Of a stretch of 27,900 bases of DNA, positions 1-7,464 are shown piece after piece; within the stretch, counting starts at the first letter, position 1, and the number at the start of each line of letters is the position of its first letter. Both the position numbers and the translations under genes were made by a program. The notes under the pieces are model-generated. The model had not been told where the DNA came from. It did not search any database and saw only the letters and a list, made by a program, of their open reading frames with translations. Source of the stretch: Candidatus Kuenenia stuttgartensis (GTDB taxonomy: Bacteria; Bacteroidota; Bacteroidia; Flavobacteriales_D; Crocinitomicaceae); NCBI GenBank assembly GCA_943326025.2, contig CALPRR020000003.1, forward strand, positions 1 through 27,900, written 5' to 3'.

Positions 1-1306
1 AATACTTCAGTTTGAAAAAGATTATCCGGATTATCCTTACAAAGAAAATTTAGAAATTGACTTAAAATTATCTAAACTAAAACTAGTTCCTTTTAAACAA
101 AACTCATTGTATGGTTTTATAGATTATGATGGTAACCCTCTTATAAAACCGGAATACGAATCTTTAGGTTTTTTCCAAGAAGGCTTAGCTTATGCTCAGA
201 AGAATGGAAAATATGGATACATTGATAAAGGAAATAATATAATTATACCTTTCAATTATGATTCCGCAGGTGATTTCGAGGAAGGTCGTGCAATTATAGA
301 AAAAGATAATAAAGTTGGGATCATTGATAGATCAGGACAAGTAATCTTTGATGTAGTTTTCAATGATATAGGTAATTTTTCTGAAGGATTAATATATGCT
401 CAGAAAGATAGTCTTTATGGTTATTACGATAAAATAGGAACACAAAGAATTGAACCTAAGTATACTGAAGCTTTTGCTTTTTCTAAAGGAATTGCAAAAG
501 TACAAATAAGAGAAAACCAAGGTTATATAGATACGTATGGAAGTTTTATTGTACCACCAGCATATACAAACATTCACTTTTTTAATGATACGTTATTAGT
601 TTTTGAAGAAAACGAAAAATTCGGTTTAATGAAAAGGAATTGTCAGATTATTGATTCTGCTAAATTTGACAAAATAGGTAAGTTAATTAATGATCGAGCT
701 ATCGTTATAAAAAATAGTAAAATTGGCTATATAGATGGAAAAGGTCAATTAATTTTAGATTTTAAATTTGATGATTATCCAAACGCTATAGAACTAAGTC
801 AATTCAAAGGATCTTACGCTGTTGTCAAACAAAATGGTAAGTTTGGTGTTATTGAACAATTTGGTAAACTAATAATACCTTCAAACTACAATCAATTAGG
901 TTCTTTTTCACCTTTGATGGCATATACAAAAGGAAAAGGTTGGGGATTTATTGATATGTCGAATAACATTTTAATTCAACCACAATTTGAATCAGCAGAG
1001 AGTTTCAAAAATGGTTTTGCAATAGTCGAGAAAATGACACTATTTGGTTTAATCGATTCAAAAGGTAATGTCACTGTTCCATTAAAATTCACAGAAGTAA
1101 AACTACTAGATAATGACCGTTTAATAGTTTCTAGAGGACCCAATTATGGAGTATATAAGGTTACAGGTGAAGAAATTGTTCCTGTCGAGTATCAACAAAT
1201 TAGAATTTTAAACAAAGAATTATTACTTTTAACAAAAGCAGGAGAAGTAAATTATCTATACTTACCTGAAAATAAAATAATAGTCCCAAAAATAACAAAT
1301 GAATAG
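1..1306 (+). CDS. WG-repeat protein, 5' end outside window
   Basis: The reading frame is open from base 2 with no stop, so the gene begins left of the window; the first start-like codon (TTG at 107) sits inside a repeat and is not a credible start. The visible protein is almost wholly WG beta-repeats (family PF14903): about eleven units with cores such as YGFID, YGYID, VGIID, IGYID, WGFID and FGLID, spaced roughly 30-45 residues apart, each followed by an aromatic and proline-containing strand (for example IIPFNY, VPPAYT). WG-repeat proteins are common in Bacteroidota, often with unknown binding roles at the cell surface or in the periplasm. No signal peptide can be assessed because the N-terminus is missing. 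The stop overlaps the next start by 8 bases, suggesting translational coupling. Family certain, function unknown. Confidence 0.9.
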   Translation, partial: ILQFEKDYPDYPYKENLEIDLKLSKLKLVPFKQNSLYGFIDYDGNPLIKPEYESLGFFQEGLAYAQKNGKYGYIDKGNNIIIPFNYDSAGDFEEGRAIIEKDNKVGIIDRSGQVIFDVVFNDIGNFSEGLIYAQKDSLYGYYDKIGTQRIEPKYTEAFAFSKGIAKVQIRENQGYIDTYGSFIVPPAYTNIHFFNDTLLVFEENEKFGLMKRNCQIIDSAKFDKIGKLINDRAIVIKNSKIGYIDGKGQLILDFKFDDYPNAIELSQFKGSYAVVKQNGKFGVIEQFGKLIIPSNYNQLGSFSPLMAYTKGKGWGFIDMSNNILIQPQFESAESFKNGFAIVEKMTLFGLIDSKGNVTVPLKFTEVKLLDNDRLIVSRGPNYGVYKVTGEEIVPVEYQQIRILNKELLLLTKAGEVNYLYLPENKIIVPKITNE

Positions 1307-2084
1307 TTTTTCTGACCGAATATTATTTGCAATAACAGTAGCCGTTGCTGTCTATATTGGTATTTTTATTTTTTTACAAGTTGAATCAATATCAAAAGAA
1401 TCTGAATTAAATGCTTATAATGAGGAAATCTCAATGGCAAAACCTGAAGAGTTATTAGAAATACCTTCAGAAAATATTGATATTCAATCAATAACAAACC
1501 CTCAAAATATTAAAAACACAGTTACTGACATCAATGATAGAAGAAAATCTTCAAATGATGATTGGAGTTCTCCTCATTCAAAAGAGTCTTTTGATGGAGA
1601 AAAAGCTGCACTGGATGCTCAGAGACAATTTCAAGAGGAAGCTAAAACAAGTCAGTACAACACAGAAGTTAGAAAATTAATAGAAGAAAGAACTAAAAAT
1701 TTACAATCTGAAAAACCAGCAAAAAAAAACACTTCACAAAACCCAAATAGCAGCTCAAATTCAAGCAATAATAAATATGATGGGCAAACATTAGTTAGCT
1801 ACGATTTATCAGGTAGATATCCTCATCAAAATAATTCGTGGTATGTTAGAAACCCAGGTTATACTTGTGGCATTGGTGCAAATGGAACTGTAGTTGTAAA
1901 AATTAAAGTCAATAAAAACGGTAATGTTATAGCAACTGAATTTGATCCATCATCTAGTAAAAATGCAAATGAATGTATGATTGAACAAGGTTTAAAATAT
2001 GCTAAAATGTCTCGATTTGATTATTCAGGATCAGCATCAGAAAGTCAAAGTGGAAAAATTTATTATTCATTTGTTTCACAGTAG
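1299..2084 (+). CDS. TonB-like membrane-anchored periplasmic protein
   Basis: A 261-residue protein with an N-terminal membrane anchor at about residues 7-27 and a long polar, Ser/Asn/Glu/Lys-rich linker (about 30-160, part probably coiled-coil around 100-145). The compact C-terminal domain (about 165-261) contains GTVVVKIKVNKNGNV, a pattern typical of TonB C-terminal domains in Bacteroidota. This architecture matches energy-transducer TonB-type proteins, which link an inner-membrane motor to outer-membrane receptors. No proline-rich spacer and no ExbBD genes are visible here. Two cysteines in the C-terminal domain (in YTCGIG and NECMIE) could form a disulfide in the periplasm. It starts inside the end of the WG-repeat gene and sits 11 bases ahead of the acyltransferase gene, so the three are probably co-transcribed. 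Confidence 0.75.
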   Translation: MNSFSDRILFAITVAVAVYIGIFIFLQVESISKESELNAYNEEISMAKPEELLEIPSENIDIQSITNPQNIKNTVTDINDRRKSSNDDWSSPHSKESFDGEKAALDAQRQFQEEAKTSQYNTEVRKLIEERTKNLQSEKPAKKNTSQNPNSSSNSSNNKYDGQTLVSYDLSGRYPHQNNSWYVRNPGYTCGIGANGTVVVKIKVNKNGNVIATEFDPSSSKNANECMIEQGLKYAKMSRFDYSGSASESQSGKIYYSFVSQ

Positions 2085-2095
2085 TTTATTTTTTA

Positions 2096-2926
2096 ATGAA
2101 AGAAACAGTGATAAAAATTCCATCAGATATTTCTTTTGAAGATTTACCATTTCATCTAAATATCAATGAAAATGATACTGTTTTCATTTCTGCCGATTTA
2201 AAAAATATAGCATATGCTTTAAAAAGCAAAAATAAAATTGTTCAGATAGATCAGTTTATAGATAATTTCAAGCTTATACTTAAAAATGGAACAATTGTTA
2301 TTCCAGCTTACACCGATAATCTAAAAAATCTAGGAACATTTAATTATTTAAAGGATAAACCTACGACAGGATCAATTTCAAATAAAGTTTTCAAACGCAA
2401 GGACTTTACAAGATCAAATGACCCTTTACACTCTGTATTTGCATGGGGAAAGAATACTAATCAAATTTTGGATTTGAAAGACAATAGTACTTTCGGGAAA
2501 AATTCTATTTATTCATTTTTACATCAACAGAATGCAAAATTCATTTTCATAGATGTTCATATTGAAAATTCATTTACATTCGTTCATTATGTTGAAGAAC
2601 ATTTAGCTGTTAATTATAGAACTTTTGAAAAAATAACATATTTCAATATTGATAATCAAAATAATAAATCAACGAAAGAAATATTATTTTTCAAAAAAAA
2701 ATGGGGTATTATAAATGATTTCGAAAAATTAAATTCAAATTTCCAATCAAAAGGAATATTTACAAATTATAACTATCTAAATATCCCTATTGAAATATGT
2801 TCAGCTGAAAAAGCATTTACAGAAATTAAAAGAACAATAGAAACGAAGGAAAAAGTACATCGATTTAAATTCGTTATTTTCATTAAAGATTTTTTAAGAT
2901 CATTGATAATTTCCAAAAAAACTTGA
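2096..2926 (+). CDS. AAC(3)-fold N-acetyltransferase-like protein
   Basis: A 276-residue protein resembling the antibiotic N-acetyltransferase/AAC(3) family (PF02522), which moves an acetyl group from acetyl-CoA to an amine. Family landmarks in order: GTIVIPAYT (65-73), TRSNDPLHS (105-113), STFGKNS (131-137) and TFVHYVEE (161-168). The last contains the His-x-x-Glu expected at the active site. In typical members the second motif reads RS-x-HP-x-HS; here the first His is Asp (NDP), so substrate use may differ. The C-terminal part (about 200-276) is Lys-rich and poorly conserved. Non-resistance members of this fold acetylate sugars and other small molecules, and nothing here argues for drug resistance. 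It lies 11 bases after the TonB-like gene with no terminator between. Confidence 0.75.
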   Translation: MKETVIKIPSDISFEDLPFHLNINENDTVFISADLKNIAYALKSKNKIVQIDQFIDNFKLILKNGTIVIPAYTDNLKNLGTFNYLKDKPTTGSISNKVFKRKDFTRSNDPLHSVFAWGKNTNQILDLKDNSTFGKNSIYSFLHQQNAKFIFIDVHIENSFTFVHYVEEHLAVNYRTFEKITYFNIDNQNNKSTKEILFFKKKWGIINDFEKLNSNFQSKGIFTNYNYLNIPIEICSAEKAFTEIKRTIETKEKVHRFKFVIFIKDFLRSLIISKKT

Positions 2927-2987
2927 TCCATTCAATTAGATAGATTTAATTACATAATTTATTAATTTTATAAAAAAATAGAAAAAA

Positions 2988-3809
2988 ATGTCAAATTATA
3001 ATTGGACAACTATAAAAGAATATTCAGATATTAAATTTGATTTCTTTGAAGGTATTGCTAAAATAACTATTAATCGACCAAGAGTATATAACGCTTTCAG
3101 ACCTGAAACAAACATGGATATGTTAGACGCGATGAATATTTGTCGTGAACGCAATGATATAAGTGTTATCGTTTTAACTGGGGCTGGAGATAAAGCTTTT
3201 TGCTCTGGAGGTGACCAGAATGTTAAAGGTATTGGGGGGTACATTTCTGAAAATGGAGTTCCAAGGCTAAACGTATTAGATTTACATAAAGCTATACGTT
3301 CAATGCCGAAACCTGTTATTGCTATGGTAAATGGTTATGCAATTGGTGGTGGACATGTTTTACACGTAGTTTGTGATTTGACTATCGCTTCTGAAAATGC
3401 TATTTTTGGTCAAACAGGACCAAAAGTAGGAAGTTTTGACGGCGGATTTGGTTCTTCATATTTAGCTAGATGTGTAGGACAGAAAAAAGCCAGAGAAATT
3501 TGGTTTACATGTAATCAATATAGTGCTATTGAAGCTGAAAAAATGGGTATGGTAAATAAAGTTGTCCCTTTTGATCAATTAGAAGATACTACTGTAGAAT
3601 GGTGCCGTACTATTATGTTAAGAAGTCCATTAGCTATTAGAATGATTAAAAGGGGATTAAATGCTGAATTAGATGGTCAACATGGTATTATGGAATTAGC
3701 AGGTGATGCTACTTTGATGTATTATTTAACTCAAGAAGCTCAAGAAGGTAAACATGCTTTCTTAGAAAAAAGGCAACCAAACTTTCAACAATTCCCCAAA
3801 TTCCCTTGA
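2988..3809 (+). CDS. menB: 1,4-dihydroxy-2-naphthoyl-CoA synthase
   Basis: A 273-residue crotonase-fold enzyme that closes the second ring of the menaquinone head group by converting o-succinylbenzoyl-CoA to 1,4-dihydroxy-2-naphthoyl-CoA in the cytoplasm. Diagnostic features: NRPRVYNAFRPET (29-41), CSGGDQ (72-77), the oxyanion-hole segment IGGGH (119-123), GQTGPKVGSFDGGFGSSY (141-158) and the C-terminal KRQPNFQQFPKF. The GQTG-K form corresponds to the bicarbonate-dependent type of MenB, as in E. coli. Length is normal for the family. The ATG at 2988 is preceded by an A-rich stretch typical of Bacteroidota starts. It stands alone: no other men genes are adjacent, and it is followed by a 15-bp hairpin. 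Confidence 0.97.
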   Translation: MSNYNWTTIKEYSDIKFDFFEGIAKITINRPRVYNAFRPETNMDMLDAMNICRERNDISVIVLTGAGDKAFCSGGDQNVKGIGGYISENGVPRLNVLDLHKAIRSMPKPVIAMVNGYAIGGGHVLHVVCDLTIASENAIFGQTGPKVGSFDGGFGSSYLARCVGQKKAREIWFTCNQYSAIEAEKMGMVNKVVPFDQLEDTTVEWCRTIMLRSPLAIRMIKRGLNAELDGQHGIMELAGDATLMYYLTQEAQEGKHAFLEKRQPNFQQFPKFP

Positions 3810-3820
3810 TTTAAATTTTC

Positions 3821-3874
3821 ATAGAAGCTAATTGATTTTTATTTAATGATATTTCAATTAGCTTCTATTTTTGA
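3821..3874 (+). terminator. Terminator after menB, between convergent genes
   Basis: A perfect 15-bp inverted repeat pairs ATAGAAGCTAATTGA (3821-3835) with 3854-3868, with an 18-base loop and a T-run at 3868-3872. It begins 11 bases after the menB stop. The right arm contains the stop codon and last codons of the convergent nuclease gene, so the hairpin may serve both strands, but only the plus strand has a clear T-run. Confidence 0.75.
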
Positions 3875-5241
3875 AAAGGAATTATCATTAATTCAGAATT
3901 TTTCTTAATATAAGATTTCAGAATTGTTCGCGTGTCTTTATTTGATTGATAGATATTAATTAATTTTTTCCATTTTTCGATTGGTGTAAATTGAAAATGA
4001 AATGGACCATAACCAAAACCTACAAACTCACCATTTTCTACTAAGATTAAACTCTTCTCTCCTTTTTGCCTACCTCCTTCGATAATGTAAAAATTTTCTT
4101 GTTCGAAAGTAGATTCATTTATTAATTTGTTACAGCGTTCATTATATGTCACAAATAACTCTTCTTTAATGCAAGCACCAAAACATTTATGAATTGAATG
4201 ATGAAAACATGCTCCATTTGTAGGATATAAATCACATAATTTTTGACAAAGCTGGTATTTATCTACTAAATTGAACAATGCATCAACAGCTTCTTTTTTT
4301 GTAGCAAAACTCAAAATTGGATCTCCTTTAGTTTTGCTAATCCCACCTATATAAAAACGTGTGTAATTTAAATCATCTATATAATGAAATATTCCAAATG
4401 GAAATTTACTTCTTTTTAAACGGGCATTAAAAATAGGTTGATGTTGTTTTACTAAACTTGACTCAAGCAATAACGCAATTAATTCTGAACCTGTTAATTC
4501 GAATTCTACTCGAGTTATCTCTTTAATTAATTGAAGTCCTTTTTTAGTTTTTGTGTTTTTTAAATGCTGATTTACACGTTTACGAATTTGTTTACTTTTA
4601 CCAATATAAATTATCTTATTGACTTCATTATAAAATTTATAAACACCTGTTTTTTCAGGAATTTCATCCAGTTCATTTGCATCAAAATTCGGATGAAAAA
4701 TCTGTGGATTTACGTCTTCTTGTATAAATGTTGCTAAGTTTTTAGGATCTTTATCAAATAACAAAGCAAAAAGTTGTGCTGTTGCATATGCGTCTCCACC
4801 TGCACGATGTCTACCAATTAACTCAATACCTAAAATTCGAGTTAATTTTCCTAAACTATAAGAAGCTAAATCTGGTAATATAAAACGAGAGGCTCTTACA
4901 GTACATAAATGTTGTCTTCTGTAGTCGTAACCAAGATTTTTAAATTCATAACGAATAACCGTATAATCAAAAGCAACATTGTGAGCAACAAAAATACAGT
5001 CCTCTGTAAATTCTATAATATCTTTAGCTATTTCATAGAATTTAGGAGCAGATTGCACCATTGAATTATTAATACCTGTTAAATTCACAATAAAATCAGG
5101 AATACTCATTTCAGGATTAACCAAAGAAACAAACTGATCAATGATTTCAATACCATTGGATTTATAAATGGCTATCTCAGTAATTTTAGAGCTTTTGGGA
5201 TTACCACCAGTTGTTTCAATATCAATTATAGCATAATGCAT
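3865..5241 (-). CDS. DEDDh exonuclease / GIY-YIG nuclease fusion protein
   Basis: A 458-residue fusion. Residues about 1-165 form a DnaQ-type 3'-5' exonuclease with the complete DEDDh set: D7 and E9 (DIETTGG), D92 (HNVAFD), H145 and D150 (HRAGGDA). Residues about 195-275 form a GIY-YIG endonuclease like the UvrC N-terminal domain: GVY (199-201), YIGKS (212-216), R222 and the helix SELIALLLESSLVK (252-265) with the catalytic-type Glu. A Cys-rich patch near 345-357 (CFHHSIHKCFGAC) resembles the region after the UvrC nuclease domain. The UvrB-binding, RNase H-like and HhH parts of UvrC are absent, so it is not UvrC. Similar epsilon-Cho-type fusions are known in bacteria and presumably incise and trim damaged DNA. 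It is divergent from the GNAT/xth pair. Confidence 0.9.
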   Translation of the reverse strand: MHYAIIDIETTGGNPKSSKITEIAIYKSNGIEIIDQFVSLVNPEMSIPDFIVNLTGINNSMVQSAPKFYEIAKDIIEFTEDCIFVAHNVAFDYTVIRYEFKNLGYDYRRQHLCTVRASRFILPDLASYSLGKLTRILGIELIGRHRAGGDAYATAQLFALLFDKDPKNLATFIQEDVNPQIFHPNFDANELDEIPEKTGVYKFYNEVNKIIYIGKSKQIRKRVNQHLKNTKTKKGLQLIKEITRVEFELTGSELIALLLESSLVKQHQPIFNARLKRSKFPFGIFHYIDDLNYTRFYIGGISKTKGDPILSFATKKEAVDALFNLVDKYQLCQKLCDLYPTNGACFHHSIHKCFGACIKEELFVTYNERCNKLINESTFEQENFYIIEGGRQKGEKSLILVENGEFVGFGYGPFHFQFTPIEKWKKLINIYQSNKDTRTILKSYIKKNSELMIIPFQK

Positions 5242-5379
5242 ACATACAAAGAAAGTCAGAATATTCGATATTATATGAATTTTAACAAAATTCTATGGAC
5301 ATTTTTTAATGATTTAGTTATTTTATCATAGATATTATCGAATATGAATTATTTTTATTGAAGATTTAAGAAAGTAGAA

Positions 5380-5895
5380 ATGAAAATTGAAAAAATCAAT
5401 TCGAATGAAGTATTTCGAATTCAAAAAATTGCTCATGTTACATGGCCAACTTCATATAAAGGAATCATTTCTGAAGAGCAGATAAATTATATGCTTGAAT
5501 GGATGTATAATCTTGAAACTCTAGCTAATCAAGCTGAAAATGGACATTTTTTCTTTATATTAACTGAAAAAGAATCTGATTTAGGATTTATATCAGTTGA
5601 ACCAAACTACAATTCTCAAGGCATTTCAAAAATTCAAAAAATCTATGTAATTCCTTCAAAACAAGGTAAAGGTATTGGAAAAAAATTACTAGACTTTGCT
5701 ATTCCATATTTTAGAGATCAACACAATCAATCAACATTTATCTTAAATGTAAATAAAAAGAATAAAGCTGTAAATTTTTATAAAAAAATGAATTTCGTAA
5801 TAGATCGAGAAGAAGATTTTGAAATTGGAAATGGATTTTTAATGGAAGATTACATAATGAATTTAGAACTAAAGAATTATAACTTCAAAAATTAA
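5380..5895 (+). CDS. GNAT family N-acetyltransferase
   Basis: A 171-residue GCN5-related acetyltransferase that would use acetyl-CoA to acetylate an amine. Motif A is clear: the strand KIQKIYVIPS followed by the pyrophosphate-binding loop QGKGIG (95-100) and helix KKLLDFA. Motif B is seen in NKKNKAVNFYKKMNF. The N-terminal half (SYKGIISEEQINYMLE) resembles the subgroup with a conserved WPTSY-type segment, whose substrates are usually small molecules or peptide amines; the actual substrate cannot be told. The gene lies 26 bases before xth with no terminator between, so both may share a promoter in the gap at 5242-5379. Confidence 0.85.
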   Translation: MKIEKINSNEVFRIQKIAHVTWPTSYKGIISEEQINYMLEWMYNLETLANQAENGHFFFILTEKESDLGFISVEPNYNSQGISKIQKIYVIPSKQGKGIGKKLLDFAIPYFRDQHNQSTFILNVNKKNKAVNFYKKMNFVIDREEDFEIGNGFLMEDYIMNLELKNYNFKN

Positions 5896-5921
5896 TAAAT
5901 TAATAATTCAAAAATAAAAAA

Positions 5922-6680
5922 ATGAAAATCTTATCTTTTAACGTAACCGGAATAAGGGCTATCACAAAAAAAGACTTTATTCCTGACATGAAAAATATCA
6001 ATGCAGATATTATTTGTTTACAAGAAACTAAAGCATCGGTTGATCAAGTTAAACAAGCTGTAACTGAATTAAATGGATATACTGTTTATGCAAACGAAGC
6101 GGAACGAAAAGGATATTCAGGCACAGCAATTCTAACAAAAGAAACTCCTTTGAATGTAACATATGACATGGGAGTTGAAGAACATGATAAAGAAGGTAGA
6201 ATAATTTGTGCAGAATATACAGAATTCTTTTTAATTACTGTTTACGTTCCTAATTCAGGTAGTGAATTATTAAGATTAGATTACAGACAATCTTGGGATC
6301 AACAGTTTTTAACTTATTTAAAAGGATTAGAGAAAACCAAACCTGTTGTCGTTTGTGGTGATTTTAATGTCGCTCACAAAGCTATTGATCTAGCTCGTCC
6401 AAAACAAAATTACAATAAAGCCGCAGGATACATGCAAGAAGAAATTGATGGTATGGAAGCATTTACATCAAATGGAATTTTAGATTCTTTCAGAGTTAAA
6501 AATGGTGATGAAATAAAATACAGTTGGTGGAGTTATAGAGGTGGCGCAAGAGAGAAGAATGTTGGTTGGCGCATTGATTATTTTCTAATTTCTGAAATTC
6601 TAACTTCAAAATTGAAAGATGCATTTATATTAAATGAAATTCATGGTTCAGATCATTGTCCTGTAGGAATAGAGATATAA
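5922..6680 (+). CDS. xth: Exodeoxyribonuclease III-family AP endonuclease
   Basis: A 252-residue endonuclease/exonuclease/phosphatase-fold enzyme that cuts DNA 5' of abasic sites and trims 3' ends in base excision repair. Conserved sites: N7 (SFN), E35 (CLQETK), Y109 (VYVPNSGS), D147 and N149 (GDFNVAH), W202/W203 with RGGAR, D219 (WRIDYF) and D244/H245 (GSDHCPV). One oddity is the first motif, which reads SFNVTG rather than the usual NVNG or NVDG, so position 9, normally Asn or Asp near the metal, is Thr. All other key residues are present. It is the second gene of a probable GNAT-xth unit, and its stop codon abuts the terminator of the facing OMP gene. Confidence 0.95.
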   Translation: MKILSFNVTGIRAITKKDFIPDMKNINADIICLQETKASVDQVKQAVTELNGYTVYANEAERKGYSGTAILTKETPLNVTYDMGVEEHDKEGRIICAEYTEFFLITVYVPNSGSELLRLDYRQSWDQQFLTYLKGLEKTKPVVVCGDFNVAHKAIDLARPKQNYNKAAGYMQEEIDGMEAFTSNGILDSFRVKNGDEIKYSWWSYRGGAREKNVGWRIDYFLISEILTSKLKDAFILNEIHGSDHCPVGIEI

Positions 6681-6713
6681 AAAAACAAGGCAGACCATAT
6701 GATCTGCCTTGTT
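6678..6713 (-). terminator. Terminator of the outer-membrane protein gene
   Basis: An 11-bp perfect stem, AACAAGGCAGA (6684-6694) with 6703-6713, has an 8-base loop. Read on the minus strand it is followed by a run of seven T residues (plus-strand A-run 6679-6685), the classical intrinsic pattern. The plus-strand side lacks a good T-run, so it probably acts mainly on the minus-strand gene and only weakly on xth. The loop-centred 10-mer recurs in the HU terminator. Confidence 0.85.
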
Positions 6714-6733
6714 AATTTCAATATTAGTGTATA

Positions 6734-7369
6734 TTAAAACTTAGCTGTAATACCTGCATTAATTAACCCACCTTGACCAAAACCTAAAGCCAAGTTAGCT
6801 GCAATGTTTTCAGTAAAGAAATATCTCATTCCCACTCCTATTTTTGAAGCAACTGGAATTAACGATTTTACTGAAGGATTTGAATAACCAGGTTCTGTAG
6901 ATTGAAATGAAAAAGATCTTGTACCATATCCCATTCCAAAGACAAAGTAAGCATCAAAATTTTCATTTTCAACAAAGTGATAATTGAATGTTACAATTGC
7001 GCCTACTTTTCTAGTTGAAAACTTATAATTATAAGTTACATCTGAATATGTAAAATCAGTAGAGTTGTATACTTGTGTAATTTGATCGTAAGAAATTGAA
7101 GATGAATTAATTCCTAAATCTAATCCTAAACCAACCTTATCAGTTAATAAATATTCAGCTCTTAACCCTATAGGTCCAAGACTTCCAAATTTTAAATTTG
7201 CTTCAGAACCAGAATTTGCATAAGCTGATTTGAATACAGCACTATATAAATTAGGAAATCCGTAATAACCATCAATCAAGATTTTACCCTCACTAATACA
7301 TTGAGCATTTGATTTAAATGAAGCTAAACTTAAAGCTACTGTTAGAATTGTTAAATAAATTTTTTTCAT
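6734..7369 (-). CDS. Outer-membrane beta-barrel protein
   Basis: A 211-residue exported protein. The N-terminus MKKIYLTILTVALSLASFKSN, ending in Ala before Gln-Cys, is a textbook signal peptide with cleavage expected after about residue 22. The rest alternates polar and aromatic/aliphatic residues in short strands (LGLDLGINSSS, GAIVTFNYHF, YFVFGMGYGTRSF, IGVGMRYFF, AANLALGFGQGG) and ends with Phe, typical of eight-stranded barrels of the OmpA-like/porin-family beta-barrel type. There is no peptidoglycan-binding domain. Function unknown; such proteins are usually structural or small-ligand proteins of the outer membrane. It is probably monocistronic, having its own terminator and lying 95 bases downstream of aconitase with another terminator between. 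Confidence 0.85.
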   Translation of the reverse strand: MKKIYLTILTVALSLASFKSNAQCISEGKILIDGYYGFPNLYSAVFKSAYANSGSEANLKFGSLGPIGLRAEYLLTDKVGLGLDLGINSSSISYDQITQVYNSTDFTYSDVTYNYKFSTRKVGAIVTFNYHFVENENFDAYFVFGMGYGTRSFSFQSTEPGYSNPSVKSLIPVASKIGVGMRYFFTENIAANLALGFGQGGLINAGITAKF

Positions 7370-7410
7370 TTTATGTTAATTAAGTAAAAAACAAATGTAA
7401 TTAATAAAAA

Positions 7411-7446
7411 CTAAAAAGTCCTTACTTTTTTTTAAAGTAAGGACTT
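7411..7446 (-). terminator. Terminator of the aconitase gene
   Basis: A perfect 13-bp stem pairs AAGTCCTTACTTT (7416-7428) with 7434-7446 around a 5-base loop. On the minus strand it is followed by a T-rich run (complement of 7401-7415). It lies 18 bases after the aconitase stop and separates this gene from the OMP gene. Confidence 0.88.
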
Positions 7447-7464
7447 AATTTAGCTTTAAATTAT

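Noticed and set aside
107..1306. A complete WG-repeat gene starting with TTG at 107
   Set aside because: The frame continues open to the left edge with repeat-like sequence, so the real start is outside the window.
2096..2926. Aminoglycoside resistance gene
   Set aside because: The protein has the AAC(3) fold, but an altered conserved motif, host-like AT-rich sequence and no mobile context make a resistance role unsupported.
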